Shown: positions 1 to 11,700 of the stretch, piece by piece
Position numbering within the stretch: position 1 is the first letter of the stretch
Layout of the letters: every line of letters starts with the position of its first letter
Assembly (NCBI GenBank): GCA_037013685.1
Contig: CM072889.1
Location: 19,291,976 to 19,355,975 of the forward strand
DNA: 64,000 nt
Direction: 5' to 3'
Origin: Acridotheres tristis
Taxonomy: Eukaryota; Chordata; Aves; Passeriformes; Sturnidae
Translations under genes and position numbers: made by a program
Notes under the pieces: generated by a model
What the model saw: the letters and a program-made list of their open reading frames with translations, nothing else
What the model was told of the DNA's origin: nothing
Database searches by the model: none

Positions 1-700
1 ACACGAATTCCTTGGGCACACACTCAATTACTAATTGAGTTGCCTAAACCTCAGGCTGTTCTTTCAGGGGTGATATATTTAATAGCATAAAATTCACTTT
101 GACACTCCTGAATAATGATGAACTATCTGTATTTCATTTTGGCCATCGGATCATCACAATCCTTTGATTTTGCTGGGAAGGGCACAGTGGAGGAGCCTCA
201 CTAGAATAAACATCTTTATTTTTTTTCCTGTAGCTGTGACAAGAGCACTTGACTGTGTGCCTCTCAAGAAATTGTCTTGGTGGCACTAAGCTTGACATGT
301 ACACAACTTGTACATTTGCTTCATGCTAAGCTCAGCGCATAAATGAGATTTTAATGGTGCCTGAAAAAGTCAGTCAAGGTTTGAAATATAGAATTATGTG
401 GATAGCTCAGTACTCTCATATTGATCTCCAAAACCAGTGCAAACCCGGTGCCTTCAGAACTACAAAAGCCTAAAATAAGGCGGTTTTCTCACCTGCCTCA
501 CCGAGGTGTTTGCAAGTGAAAGGTACAATCAGAGTGCCTTTAGCAGCTTTGAGCAGTCAGGAATTGATGTTTGCCTCCTTTCCTGTTTTTTCTCTCACCA
601 TTTGTTCGGTGTGAAATGCAAATCGTGCCCATTTCCCCTGAGCTTCACCCCGAGGCACGAATCCTTCACTGAGTGAAGAGCTCGGGAGGGTGGAGGGAGC
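1..700. other. Unique non-coding DNA, nothing recognised
   Basis: AT-rich single-copy sequence. No open frame of note, no transposon signature and no RNA gene recognised. The only open frame, on the minus strand at 557-751, runs into the hexamer tract and has no family resemblance. Confidence 0.6.
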
Positions 701-757
701 AGGAGTGTCCCTGTCCCTATCCCTGTCCCATGGGAGCTGTCCCTGTCTCATAGGAAA

Positions 758-788
<31 letters not shown>

Positions 789-791
789 CCT
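701..791. repeat. (TGTCCC)n hexamer tract
   Basis: The sequence is dominated by the hexamer tgtccc and variants (tatccc, tgtctc), interrupted by two short non-repeat inserts near 728 and 748. The last 35 bases or so are an almost perfect run. The complement, gggaca, is the core of the larger array at 31.3-32.25 kb, so the same simple motif has expanded in opposite orientation at two places in this window. Confidence 0.85.
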
Positions 792-795
792 CTTT

Positions 796-858
796 CCAGA
801 GCTGGATACAGCTCAGTTTTCTCTGTTCCAGAGCTGGATGCAGTTCATTTCTCTCTGA
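796..858. repeat. Outlying copies of the 30-bp minisatellite
   Basis: Two diverged copies of the ccagagctgg/cagttcatttctc unit lie here, separated from the main array at 1,004-1,453 by the single-copy segment 859-1,000. This places minisatellite units on both sides of the first copy of a flanking duplication. Confidence 0.75.
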
Positions 859-1000
859 TTGTCACCAGGTTCTGGCCATTTGTAACACCTAATGAATAAT
901 ATCTGAATTCCCTGTGATTTCTGGGAGCACTGCAGTGGGTGCTGCTGTACACACTGCCCTTCTCCTGCCTGCACCCTGGCTAGAAGGAGGGAATTTATCT
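859..1000 (+). repeat. Flanking direct duplication, copy 1
   Basis: This 142-bp segment, starting ttgtcaccaggttctggcc and ending gaatttatct, recurs in the same orientation at 1,716-1,898 with only scattered substitutions. It is not itself a tandem repeat here. The two copies bracket the 30-bp minisatellite. The likely explanation is a duplication by unequal exchange that included the minisatellite, but a dispersed repeat family cannot be excluded without a genome search. Confidence 0.85.
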
Positions 1001-1003
1001 CCG

Positions 1004-1453
1004 GTCCAGAGCTGGGTTCAGTTCATTTCTCAGTTCCAGAGCTGGGTTCAGTTCATTTCTCAGTTCCAGAGCTGGGTTCAGTTCATTTCTCAGTTCCGGA
1101 GCTGGGTTCAGTTCATTTCTCAGTTCCAGAGCTGGGTTCAGTTCATTTCTCAGTTCCAGAGCTGGATGCAGTTAATTTTTCTCAGTTCCAGAGCTATATT
1201 CAGTTCGTTTCTCAGTTCCAGAGCTGGATGTAATTAATTTCTCAGTTCAAGATCTGGATTTAGTTCATTTCTCAGTTCCAGATCTGGATGCAGTTAATTT
1301 CTCTCAGTTCCAGAGCTGGGTTCAGTTAATTTCTCGGTTCCAGAGCTGGATGCAGTTGATTTCTCTCAATTCCAGAGCTGGGTTCAGTTCATTTCTCAGT
1401 TCCAGAGCTGGGTTCAGTTCATTTCTCAGTTCCAGAGCTGGATTCAGTTCATT
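1004..1453. repeat. 30-bp minisatellite (ccagagctgggttcagttca...)
   Basis: About 15 tandem copies of a 30-bp unit beginning ccagagctgg and ending tttctcagtt. The first five or six copies are nearly identical. The centre (about 1,150-1,370) is more diverged, with ggatgcagtta and ttctctcag variants and 1-2 base indels, and the last three copies are again close to consensus. The plus-strand frames across it (914-1,237 and 1,350-1,562) are by-products of a stop-poor unit. Confidence 0.93.
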
Positions 1454-1715
1454 TCCCTCCCCTGTTGTGCACGTGTCTCCAGGCAGGAGCCGTGTGTGCC
1501 ACGCCAGCGCATCTGAGCCTGATCAAAATTCCTTCTGCTGCAGGGAAAATTTCACTCGCTAGCTCAGGCCAAAGAAGTTTTCTATATCAGTTCAACAGCT
1601 GGTCCTGTTTTATTGATATTGAAATATTACCCCAGTTTCCGAGGCTGGAGGGAGCTGAAGTCGGCACAATTTGAATCGCGCGTCGCACAATGGAAATCGC
1701 TCGCACGGGGAAGTT
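1454..1715. other. Unique spacer between array and second duplicate
   Basis: Single-copy sequence with a few CpGs near 1,675-1,710 (cgcgcgtcgc). No gene, RNA or repeat is recognised. It has no counterpart beside copy 1 of the duplication. Confidence 0.55.
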
Positions 1716-1898
1716 TTGTCACCAAGTTCTGGCCGTTTGTAACACCTAATGAATAATGTCTGAATTCCCTGTGATTTCTGTAACACCTAATGAATAATGT
1801 CTGAATTCCCTGTGATTTCTGGGAGCACTGCAGTGGGTGCTGCTGTACACACTGCCCTTCTCCTGCCTGCACCCTGGCTAGGAGGAGGGAATTTCTCT
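1716..1898 (+). repeat. Flanking direct duplication, copy 2, with internal 41-bp duplication
   Basis: Second copy of the 859-1,000 segment. It is longer because a 41-bp piece (gtaacacctaatgaataatg onward) is present twice in tandem, at 1,739-1,779 and 1,780-1,820, while copy 1 has it once. Copy 1 is the simpler state, so the 41-bp duplication probably arose after the larger one. The two 41-bp units appear identical to each other, which suggests that the second event is recent. Confidence 0.88.
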
Positions 1899-4800
1899 TT
1901 TCTGTAAAATCCAACAGAGCACATTTTCCTCTGCTCTGTTCCCTGTATTCAGCAGAGATTGAAAGGAATTTACATGGGAGGAGACCATGCTGCTTTTATC
2001 AGATTCATATCAGGATAGCTCCTTATGCAAGAGAAATTCTCCAGTGGCCAATACCAGTCAAATAATAATTTCCTTGAGTCACCTGAGCACTTGTGGCTGA
2101 TGCTGTAGCAGAAGTGAGGTGGTTATTTCACAGAAATGGATGGAGCAGAAAACAATCCCTCAGCATGGCCATTTCAATATCCTGAGTAGGAAAAAAAAGA
2201 ACCCTCTTTGTCTCCATGAGTCTTAACCTAGATTTAGCATGCTGCAGAGATATTTCTCTGACATGTTCAATGATAGCAGAAAAATATGTGGTGGTGCATT
2301 AAAAGCTATACAGCAAAGGAAGTTTGGGGAACTTAATCAGAGCCTTAGGCAAGAAAAGGATGTGTAACACTGATATGTACATTTTGCTTTTGCTGTAGTT
2401 AATGAAAAATGTTATGCCAACACTGGTTTTTGTCCCTTATGGTTTAGCAATGCAGAACCAATCCCTTTTATTCTTTGTGTTTTGTGTTTTTCTTCTCGTA
2501 ACGTTACTTAATCTGGAAATAAAAATGTTTGATTTCTGTCATTCCCCTCGGCTACTTTGCTTAAAATGGTGCTTAATTGTTTTCACTTTAAATGAACGGT
2601 GCCAGGTTTAAAGGTTTATTATATTTTCATGGACTTTGTTTTAAGATTGCAGGGCTCTGTATTTACTTCTCCTTGACACCTGTCATAACATGAGACTTTT
2701 CAAACTTGGCCACCACGAGTCTGAGAGGGAATGTTAGTGAATTGTCAGGATGCCACAAGGACCAGGTTTCTCCTCTTTCTCTCCCAGCAGCACAAATCCA
2801 GAGAATTCTTTCACTCCTCAGCAAACCCTCTGCTCTTGATTGCACAGCTCACCAGGGAGCCCTGGCTGGCTTTTGTTGGGATGTTCCCATTCCCAGCTCC
2901 TGAAACTGCCCAATTCCCCACTGGGATTTTGGGCCAGAGCATTTAGAGAAGCAGTTCTTGGGTGGAGAGCTCAGCTCCTCCCTCGCTCCACAGGGTGGTT
3001 TGTTTTTCTTCCTTTGCTTTTCTCCGAGTACAGATGCTGCTGCTTGTACTTTAGGTGCTGGTACATTATTGATCAAAGCATAGAGAATGCACAAATAACA
3101 CTTGAACTGAGGTTCTACGGAAGAGAGAAATTAACTGTTGTCAGAAGCTGACTGGTTTCTATTTTAATTTCAAGACATTTAGGATGCTTCCACTGGCACC
3201 ATCTTAAAATGCTGCCAGTCCCCATCTATGTAAGGAATGATTTATGCTTAAAATTAATTATCTCTCAGCTTTTAACTTTTTTTTTCCTTTAATGTTTCTC
3301 TTGGAGGTTGTTTTTTTATGCTCAGGCTAATTTCTGATTACCAGATTTCTTCTCTTAAACATGTTGAACAATTCTATTTTCCTACCCTGTTGTCTGTTTC
3401 ACTAGGTTGCCATCAAATTTAGTTCTAGCTAATTAGGGAAAACCAGTTTCATCACTTTGAAGATTGTCCTCTCCATAACATAAACAGCTTTAATTTGAAG
3501 GCCATGTTCACCTGTTGTCTGGAGCACTAAAACCAATGAATTCCCTGCTCTGGAGGTTATGGTTCCTGACCTGAATAAAAGAGCAATAAATCAAAGTTTG
3601 CTCACTGCATTGAAGCAGGCTCCAACTGTGTGGAATCAACATGCCAGTTCCAAATTGTAATTTCACTAAAAATAGCATAGTTTAACAATTTTGACAGTTG
3701 TAAACTTGAAGGATCTAGGCACACTGTCCATCTTGCTGTGTCTCATATGTTCTGTCAACCATGCAGCTTTTTGAAAGTAAAACCAGGAAAAAAAGCTGAA
3801 CATTCTTCATTCTTTGCTAGCTGTGCCCATCCTGGCCCTCTGCAGAGGGGGCACAGAGTTAATTGTGCTTTCCCAAAGGTGAAACACAAAAGTCCTAAGT
3901 GGTGGCTCAACAATGGAGGCAGGGCAAAATTTTGGGGTCTGTATCTCCCCTTTATCTCCCCATTTTGGGGTTTGTGTTTTCAGGAAACAAGAGAGATGGT
4001 GTCGTGGATCATTTCCATTTTACAGGGCATGGTGCCATTGCTCCTCTCTGTTCTGGAGTCTGGAGAGCCACAGATGCAAATTTTACTGAATTTTCTCCTC
4101 CCAAGGCTTATCACCCAATCCTTGATCCACCCACACTCCATTCAGCAGACATTTAAGCATGTATTTACTAGCAGGCACTTGATTTGTCTTTTGGCTTCCA
4201 TGGACTGCATGGGCAGGTTGGAATTAAAATCATTCTTAAATGCTTGGATGAAATGGGCAGCACTTACTTTGCATTGGGGATAGATAAATAAAGCAAGCAT
4301 TTAAACTTGTGGTTCAAGTTTGCTGGTAATGCCAAAGTTAACTCTTTAGCTGGCCATTCCCCTGACAGCAAAGTGAGTTGCTGTGTGCTGCTTTAATGCC
4401 AATTAATTGCTCTCTGCCTCAAAAAATGCCTGAGGTTGAACCACACTTTGCTTCATCAGAATTCAACACTGCTATTGGTCTGTGGGGAGGAGAAGCAGGA
4501 ATTAGAAGAGACAAGAGCACAGAGGAGCAGTAATCTTTTATTTATGTCTAATGCTGTACATTTCCTGCCTGTGCTGTGACTTTTCCTTCTGACTCTCACT
4601 AATTATGGTGACTGGCATGTGATGGAGCCTGGGGAGGAGGGGGCACACGCAGAGTTCAGAGCTGGCACCTCTCGCTCCACTCTGCATCTGCTGCCAGGAC
4701 AAGCTCTCTGCTTTCTGAGGACAGAAACTGGAACGTTGCAGTTTGGTTCAAGTTGTGCTTGTGGCACTCAAGGCTCTGTTAGAGGGAGCTGAGTTACTTT

Positions 4801-7109
4801 CTCTTACTTTTTTTTTTTTTGTCCAGAGGAGTTGCACACACAGAAATGGAAACCTGCTTCTGGTAAACTGGTTCCAATGAAATTTCAGATGTCCTTGTTT
4901 GTATCTGTCTGTTCCAACTCTCAATAATCTGAATGTTGTCTGTCCTGCATCACACCAAGTTAAAAAATATAAATGTTTGGCTAAAAAAGATGATGGCTGA
5001 ACGAAGAATTAACCACTAAAAATGTATACATTCGCTTGGAGCTTGGAAAGTTTGTGGGTTTTTGTCTTTGCTCAGAGGAAAGCAAGGAGGAAGATTATTT
5101 TCATATCTCCATTACTTTTGCAAGGTGCTAAGATACTTAACTCATTTTGCAAACTGTGTGTTTGCCAGCAGTCATATTTGCTTCATCATTATCAGTTTTG
5201 TGAACTCAGGCAGAAGCTTCCTAACTTTTTAAACGTGTACCTGCAGAAAGTGGTAATGATGAACCAGACTCGCTGCTCTTGAGGCTGCATTTGTACCCTC
5301 CTTGCACAAATTGAAAGTAAGCCAAATAAATTCTTTCCCACTCTTGGGAAATATGTGTTATCCTAAGTGCAAGACTAGGAGAAATGTGTTAATTGTTTGA
5401 CACTTCATCATTTACAATGCTCATTAAAGGAGATAATGGTGGTGCTACAGATAGTGACCTGACAAAATTTTGCAGATCTCCAAGGTAGCCACTGCATTCT
5501 TAATATCCAGACCAGGCTTTTGAGGAGCATCTCTGTGGGTATTGTCCACCTATTTCCAGCCCAAGCAAAAACCCTTCTTTGTTTCCAGCTCCTTGCCATA
5601 CACATGATATTAATATTCCCATTTCCAATGCAAACTGTGTCCTCTGTGGTAGGTGCCATTGCTTGACAATTGTTTTCTGGGTTTTTTTTTTTTTTTTTGC
5701 TATTACAAAAGACATTTTAAGTACAGTAAAATAAATATATTCTTTCTGTTTCTTTTTCCCCAGGCATAAAAAAAAAACCAAACCAAAGTGTGATTTTGTT
5801 AAATTCTCTTTTGCTGTGCAGCCTTTCTTTAACAGTCTTTCAAATGGAGCCCAGGGATATCCTTCACCATTCCTCTATTGGTTTCTTCCCACTGTAAACT
5901 TAATGGAAGCACTCAGGCTTGTAGTGAAGAGGAAACCCACAGGCAAGTGACAGAAGCATCATAAGCTTCAGGGAGCTCGTTTAACATGGTTAATTAAAGG
6001 GGTGATCAGTTCAGGGCAGCACCAAGTGTGCAGGATTGATAGACAAATCCCTGCAGTCAGCTCTCGATGAATGCTCCAAATATGAGAAAAGCCTCTCAGC
6101 TTGTTGGAGCCTGTTTTTATCCTTGGGGGGGAGAAAACCCCACAGCAGGAACTGCACAGCAAACCCATCCATTTGCCCTTTTCTGCCTAAAATCTCGGTG
6201 GCCCAGGTGGACAGTGCATTGCACAGGTTATTTCAGTTGTTACCTTTGGCTCAGGACGTCAGCTCTGCTTCAGTCTCAGCTCTCACGTTCAGAACAATGG
6301 GGGAAGTTGCATCTGAAATTCAACTGTCTCAGATTTAGGCCTGATCAAATTTAATGTTTTCACTGGGGAACTTTATGAAAAATCAAGAGTGTGCCAATGA
6401 AATTTGCCATTTACAGAAGGTTAGGTGGCATAGTCAATAAAGAGGAAGATTAGAGTGTTATATGAAAAGATTTTTTATGACTTTGAGATGTAGGGTAATA
6501 AAGTTAGGTGCAACTCACTTGTACAAAAATACTAACTCATATGCTCAAGGAGGAATAAAAGAATTCTGCAGTTTGGGTTTTCTTTCTGGTAAAACTCAAA
6601 CGGAGAAGTTTTCTGTCCCAGTGCTATACAGAGCTTGTGTGCATTCCCAAACCAAAATGTTAAGGCTTTAATAAGCAGTGGTCAAGCTCAAATGCACATT
6701 TGTTATCACTGGAGATAAGTAGACTTCTGCAATAATTTGTGCATTATTTCATTGTGATGTTTGACCTGAAGGAACTGTGTGTCTGAAGGGTTGTCTGCTT
6801 CTCCTGGCTGCATTATTTGGTTTAATGAGGTACATTACCTTTCCTCCAAAATGCTGCTTCTCTGAGGTTGCTTGGGAAAAAAAGGGAAATGACAAGGAAA
6901 TTCTAGATTTCCCTGGGACTGCTACTCTTTTGCCAGTTGTTCATCGCCTTAGGGCTGTATTTTAATGTACTTTTAAATGATCAGAAAGAAGGTTCTGTAA
7001 TTGTCATTACAAAAAATTGTAGCAGAAGAAATCAAGAGCCTGGCCAAAGCCGTGGTGTTTGGAAAAGGAACTTCCAGAAAAGGCACAGGAGGTCCTGACA
7101 GGAGTGAGG
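1899..7109. other. Long unique non-coding stretch
   Basis: No gene is supported. The longest frame (3,738-4,283 plus, 181 codons) has no recognisable domain. Poly-T at about 5,682-5,698 and a poly-A run near 5,768-5,777 are simple tracts without a visible retroposon body. Composition is ordinary, AT-rich and CpG-poor. Confidence 0.55.
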
Positions 7110-8785
7110 ACAGAGGGGATGGAGCAGGATAGAGGGGATGGAGCAGGGAACAGGGGATGGAGCAGGGAACAGGGGATGGAGCAGGGAACAGGGGATGGAG
7201 CAGGGAACAGGGGATGGAGCAGGACACAGGGGATGGAGCAGGACAGAGGGGATGGAGCAGGATAGAGGGGATGGAGCAGGATAGAGGGGATGGAGCAGGA
7301 CACAGGGGGTGGAGCAGGGAACAGGGGATGGAGCAGGACACAGGGGGTGGAGCAGGGAACAGGGGATGGAGCAGGATAGAGGGGATGGAGCAGGATAGAG
7401 GGGATGGAGCAGGACACAGGGGATGGAGCAGGGAACAGGGGATGGAGCAGGGAACAGGGGATGGAGCAGGACACAGGGGATGGAGCAGGGAACAGGGGAT
7501 GGAGCAGGACACAGGGGATGGAGCAGGGAACAGGGGATGGAGCAGGACACAGGGGATGGAGCAGGGAACAGGGGATGGAGCAGGGAACAGGGGATGGAGC
7601 AGGACACAGGGGATGGAGCAGGGAACAGGGGATGGAGCAGGACACAGGGGATGGAGCAGGGAACAGGGGATGGAGCAGGGAACAGGGGATGGAGCAGGGA
7701 ACAGGGGATGGAGCAGGACACAGGGGATGGAGCAGGGAACAGGGGATGGAGCAGGACACAGGGGATGGAGCAGGACACAGGGGATGGAGCAGGGAACAGG
7801 GGATGGAGCAGGACAGAGGGGATGGAGCAGGACACAGGGGATGGAGCAGGACACAGAGGATGTTGCAGGACACAGGGGATGGAGCAGGGAACAGGGGATG
7901 GAGCAGGACACAGGGGATGGAGCAGGACACAGGGGATGGAGCAGGGAACAGGGGATGGAGCAGGGAACAGGGGATGGAGCAGGGAACAGGGGATGGAGCA
8001 GGGAACAGGGGATGGAGCAGGGAACAGGGGATGGAGCAGGACACAGGGGATGGAGCAGGGAACAGGGGATGGAGCAGGGAACAGGGGATGGAGCAGGGAA
8101 CAGGGGATGGAGCAGGACACAGGGGATGGAGCAGGACACAGGGGATGGAGCAGGACAGAGGGGATGGAGCAGGATAGAGGGGATGGAGCAGGATAGAGGG
8201 GATGGAGCAGGACACAGGGGGTGGAGCAGGGAACAGGGGATGGAGCAGGGAACAGGGGATGGAGCAGGGAACAGGGGATGGAGCAGGACACAGGGGATGG
8301 AGCAGGACACAGGGGATGGAGCAGGGAACAGGGGATGGAGCAGGGAACAGGGGATGGAGCAGGGAACAGGGGATGGAGCAGGACACAGGGGATGGAGCAG
8401 GACACAGGGGATGGAGCAGGACACAGGGGATGGAGCAGGACACAGGGGGTGGAGCAGGGAACAGGGGATGGAGCAGGACACAGGGGATGGAGCAGGACAC
8501 AGGGGATGGAGCAGGGAACAGGGGATGGAGCAGGGAACAGGGGATGGAGCAGGACACAGGGGATGGAGCAGGACACAGGGGGTGGAGCAGGGAACAGGGG
8601 ATGGAGCAGGACACAGGGGATGGAGCAGGGAACAGGGGATGGAGCAGGAGAGAGGGGATGGAGCAGGACACAGGGGATGGAGCAGGACACAGAGGATGTT
8701 GCAGGACACAGAGGATGTTGCAGGACACAGAGGATGTTGCAGGACACAGAGGATGTTGCAGGACACAGAGGATGTTGCAGGACAC
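7110..8785. repeat. 19-bp minisatellite, about 88 units
   Basis: Unit ggatggagcaggacacagg and close variants, with almost no indels over 1.67 kb. The last nine bases take a few states: gggaacagg (A), ggacacagg (D), ggatagagg (T), ggacagagg (P), and one ggagagagg. Some D units are followed by a gggtgg head. A gatgttgca head appears once near 7,858 and then about five times at the distal end from about 8,697. Because 19 is not a multiple of three and the unit has no stop on either strand, frames stay open in both directions over most of the array (for example 7,157-8,911 plus and 6,973-8,766 minus). These are not evidence of a gene. The plus strand is about 16/19 purine. Confidence 0.97.
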
Positions 8786-11700
8786 CTTCAGGGCCTTTGT
8801 CTGGAAGGTTTCACCTCAGCAGGGAGGGCAGAGGAGGAACAAGGTTTCAGAAACATTCTCATTTTGGGGGCCAGCCTGCTTTCAGGAGAAAACAGAGAGG
8901 TGAAACAATGACACTGCTGGAGGTGCAGCCTTGGCTGTGTTAAATATCTGACCAAGAGCTGAGTAAATCTGAGCTCCACTGAGAATCAACAGCCCTAAAT
9001 GACTTGAAATGACTTTCAGCTGGACAGATTAAAAGGACATTTCTCAGAAAGCTGGGAGTCATACAACAGCCTGTTTTATTTCTGGATGTGTGGTTATGAC
9101 TGGAAGTTACTGGCTGGTGTTGGCCTTGTCATTAAAATCTGACCCTACAGTTGGAATATGAACTAATGAACTAATTCCAGACTTTATTTAAGCCTGCTTC
9201 TCATGAGGAGTTATTCCTATTTATTCTCTCCTCATTGCTCTCTGGAGGAAAGCAGGGTGAAGTCCTTGAACATGGGCAGGTTGTGCTGAGGATGGAAGTG
9301 CAGAGTTGTGTCTCAGAGCACCACCTCCTATCCTGATGATTTTTCCATTTGGGCACGGATTTTTTATGTCATGTTTAACTGTGTTCTCCCCCTAGTCCAA
9401 TCCCTGCTGTGTGATCTCCTTTTCCTTGTCTCCTGTGTCCTGGGCACTGCTGAGCCCTGTGTGGGCTAAAAGATCCCTGCTTTCCTCTGGGAGAGCAAAC
9501 CTGGGGAAAACCAGAGCGCTTTGGGAGTGTTAATTATTAACATTTTTAATTATTTTTTTTTTTAATTATTTACTCTGCTTGCTGCCATAATAGCAGCAAA
9601 GTCCTTATATGGAACAAGCGTGGCTGGAGGGGATTTGGAATGTGCTTGGGTTTGCTTTTGAGCCTGACAGCCATTTCTCACTTCCCGTGATAATGACAGT
9701 CAGCTAGGGAAAACCAGGAATATTAATAGATTTTGAGAGTGTTGTGTTTCTAGAGTAAAGACAGAAAAAGCCTCAGCAGGAGTAAGAAAGGAATAGGAGT
9801 AGGGATATGATTCGTGTTTCCTGGTTTCTGTTTCGTTCTCGTTTGCAGTCTTTTATTTATACTGTTCTCCTAAAAGTAAATGTAATAGAAGAAAAAGTCT
9901 CCATCGTGATTTATTCTTCCAATTTTCCCAGGCTTGTAGGATTGCACCCTCCTCCCTCTCCTCTTTGCAATAACCAGCCACAGTAAATCCAAATATACAA
10001 CCTTTGGAGAGAAAGGGTTTTGCAGAGGAGAACTGAATCAACCTTTAACTTGCATGTTCAAAAAAAGAAAAAACTTAAAAAAAAAAAAACCCTCAAAGCA
10101 GAGCAGCACAGGGTAGTGAAGCTCTGGAAGTATTTGTAGTGTGTTATTGCCAGACTGGATCTGTCTGAATGTGCTGCACACCAGACACTGGCACTTGGAG
10201 CTGATTGTTCTCTTCAGAAAGAGATGAATTTCCCTGAAAGTGTTTGGAGTTTTTGGATTCTTTTTTTTTTTTTTTTTTCACATTTTTACTTTCATCTTGG
10301 ATTTTTCTTTTTTTTTGTTTCAATGTTGAACTTGTATCTGCACTTCATGTGACAGACAAGAGGCTGTAGCCCATTTTCTGAAATGAGTGTTTGCCACTAC
10401 CCAAATATGTCTTTGACAAGCCTGAGAGTTGTGTATTCATCTCATTTCTACTGCAGCACATAAATCCAGTGCTAATATTGCATTTCTCTTTTTCTTCCTT
10501 TGTTCTTTTTTCTGGGTAAAGAGAAGAATTGTTGTGTAAAGATTCAGTACAAGCATTGTAGATATTGTGATGTGATGACACTTGTCACTTCCTCAGTGAA
10601 TAAAGAAATTAAGTTAGAATCAAAATTTCTCAAAACATTGTTTTGTTCTCTTTCAGATTGGGTAGTTTTAAAAAAATATTCATAACTTTTTTGTTTGCTA
10701 CTGCTGGTGTACCAAAAGGTATTTTCTGCAAATGACTTTAATGAACAGAGTTCTGACAGGGCAGTAACTGGTCTGGATTGTTTAATGGACTCAAACTGGG
10801 AACCTCCTGAAAAGCTGAGGGATGGGGGCAGGTTTTTATAACCCAGGAGTTCTGTTCTGCCAAACCCGCCTGAACCTGCTTCATCTGTTCTTACTAACAG
10901 AAAATTAATATATTTACTGCTCCTCAGTGGAGCTCTGTGGCCACTGACATTACCTAGGTGAGCTCAGGATTTTCTGTGATTCCACAATCCACTTCAGTAT
11001 TTTTTCTGGTTCCTGGACTAATAAATACGGACAAGAGATAAAAGCAAGTCTGTTTACTTCATTTCCTACATTTCTAATGGGTTTTTTTTTAACATAGACT
11101 GGATTCTTTCTACGGCTTGGAATTCTTTCCCACTGGGAATTCTGTGGCACGATGCAGATACTCTTTGAGAGAGAGAAAAGTGACATCTGATTTTCTGGAG
11201 AGCATGCAGAAAGCATCAGATGTGTTGGCAAGGTCTGAAAAAAAGGTTTCTGTAGCGTGCCATGGCTCCACTCTGAACTTTCTGGGCAGCATTGACTGGG
11301 TACAGCTCGTTGCTTTACTCTTCCAAAATAGAAACCATTTCACAGCAGGCAGGGGGGAAGCACAGAGATGAGGAAAAAAGACATTTAGCTGTTGGTTTTG
11401 GTGCGTTTTATAAGATGTTTCCCAGGCAGCTGCAGGAGCTGGTTCCTCCTTGCCCTTCCTGCATCCCCATCATCCCCATCCTGTCACACACACGGGGGGA
11501 GGCTGAGCCTGCCTCTGTTTTCCTGGCACCTTCACTGCTGCTGCTGCTCTTTTGTTTTGTCTTCCACATCAGGATTACAGTCTTGAATAATTCTTAGCAG
11601 TAATGTCACAAAAATTCCCTGAGAGCCAGTAAACACATCTCTGCTCTGGCAGCAGTGTCACACAGGACCCAGGTGGGTTTGTATTGATGGAGAGTGTCAG

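Noticed and set aside
3738..4283. 181-codon plus-strand frame
   Set aside because: No domain and no coding-like codon pattern. Chance length for AT-moderate DNA of this size.
7110..8785. CRISPR-like or other spaced-repeat array
   Set aside because: Units are contiguous with no unique spacers, and the window is vertebrate nuclear DNA.
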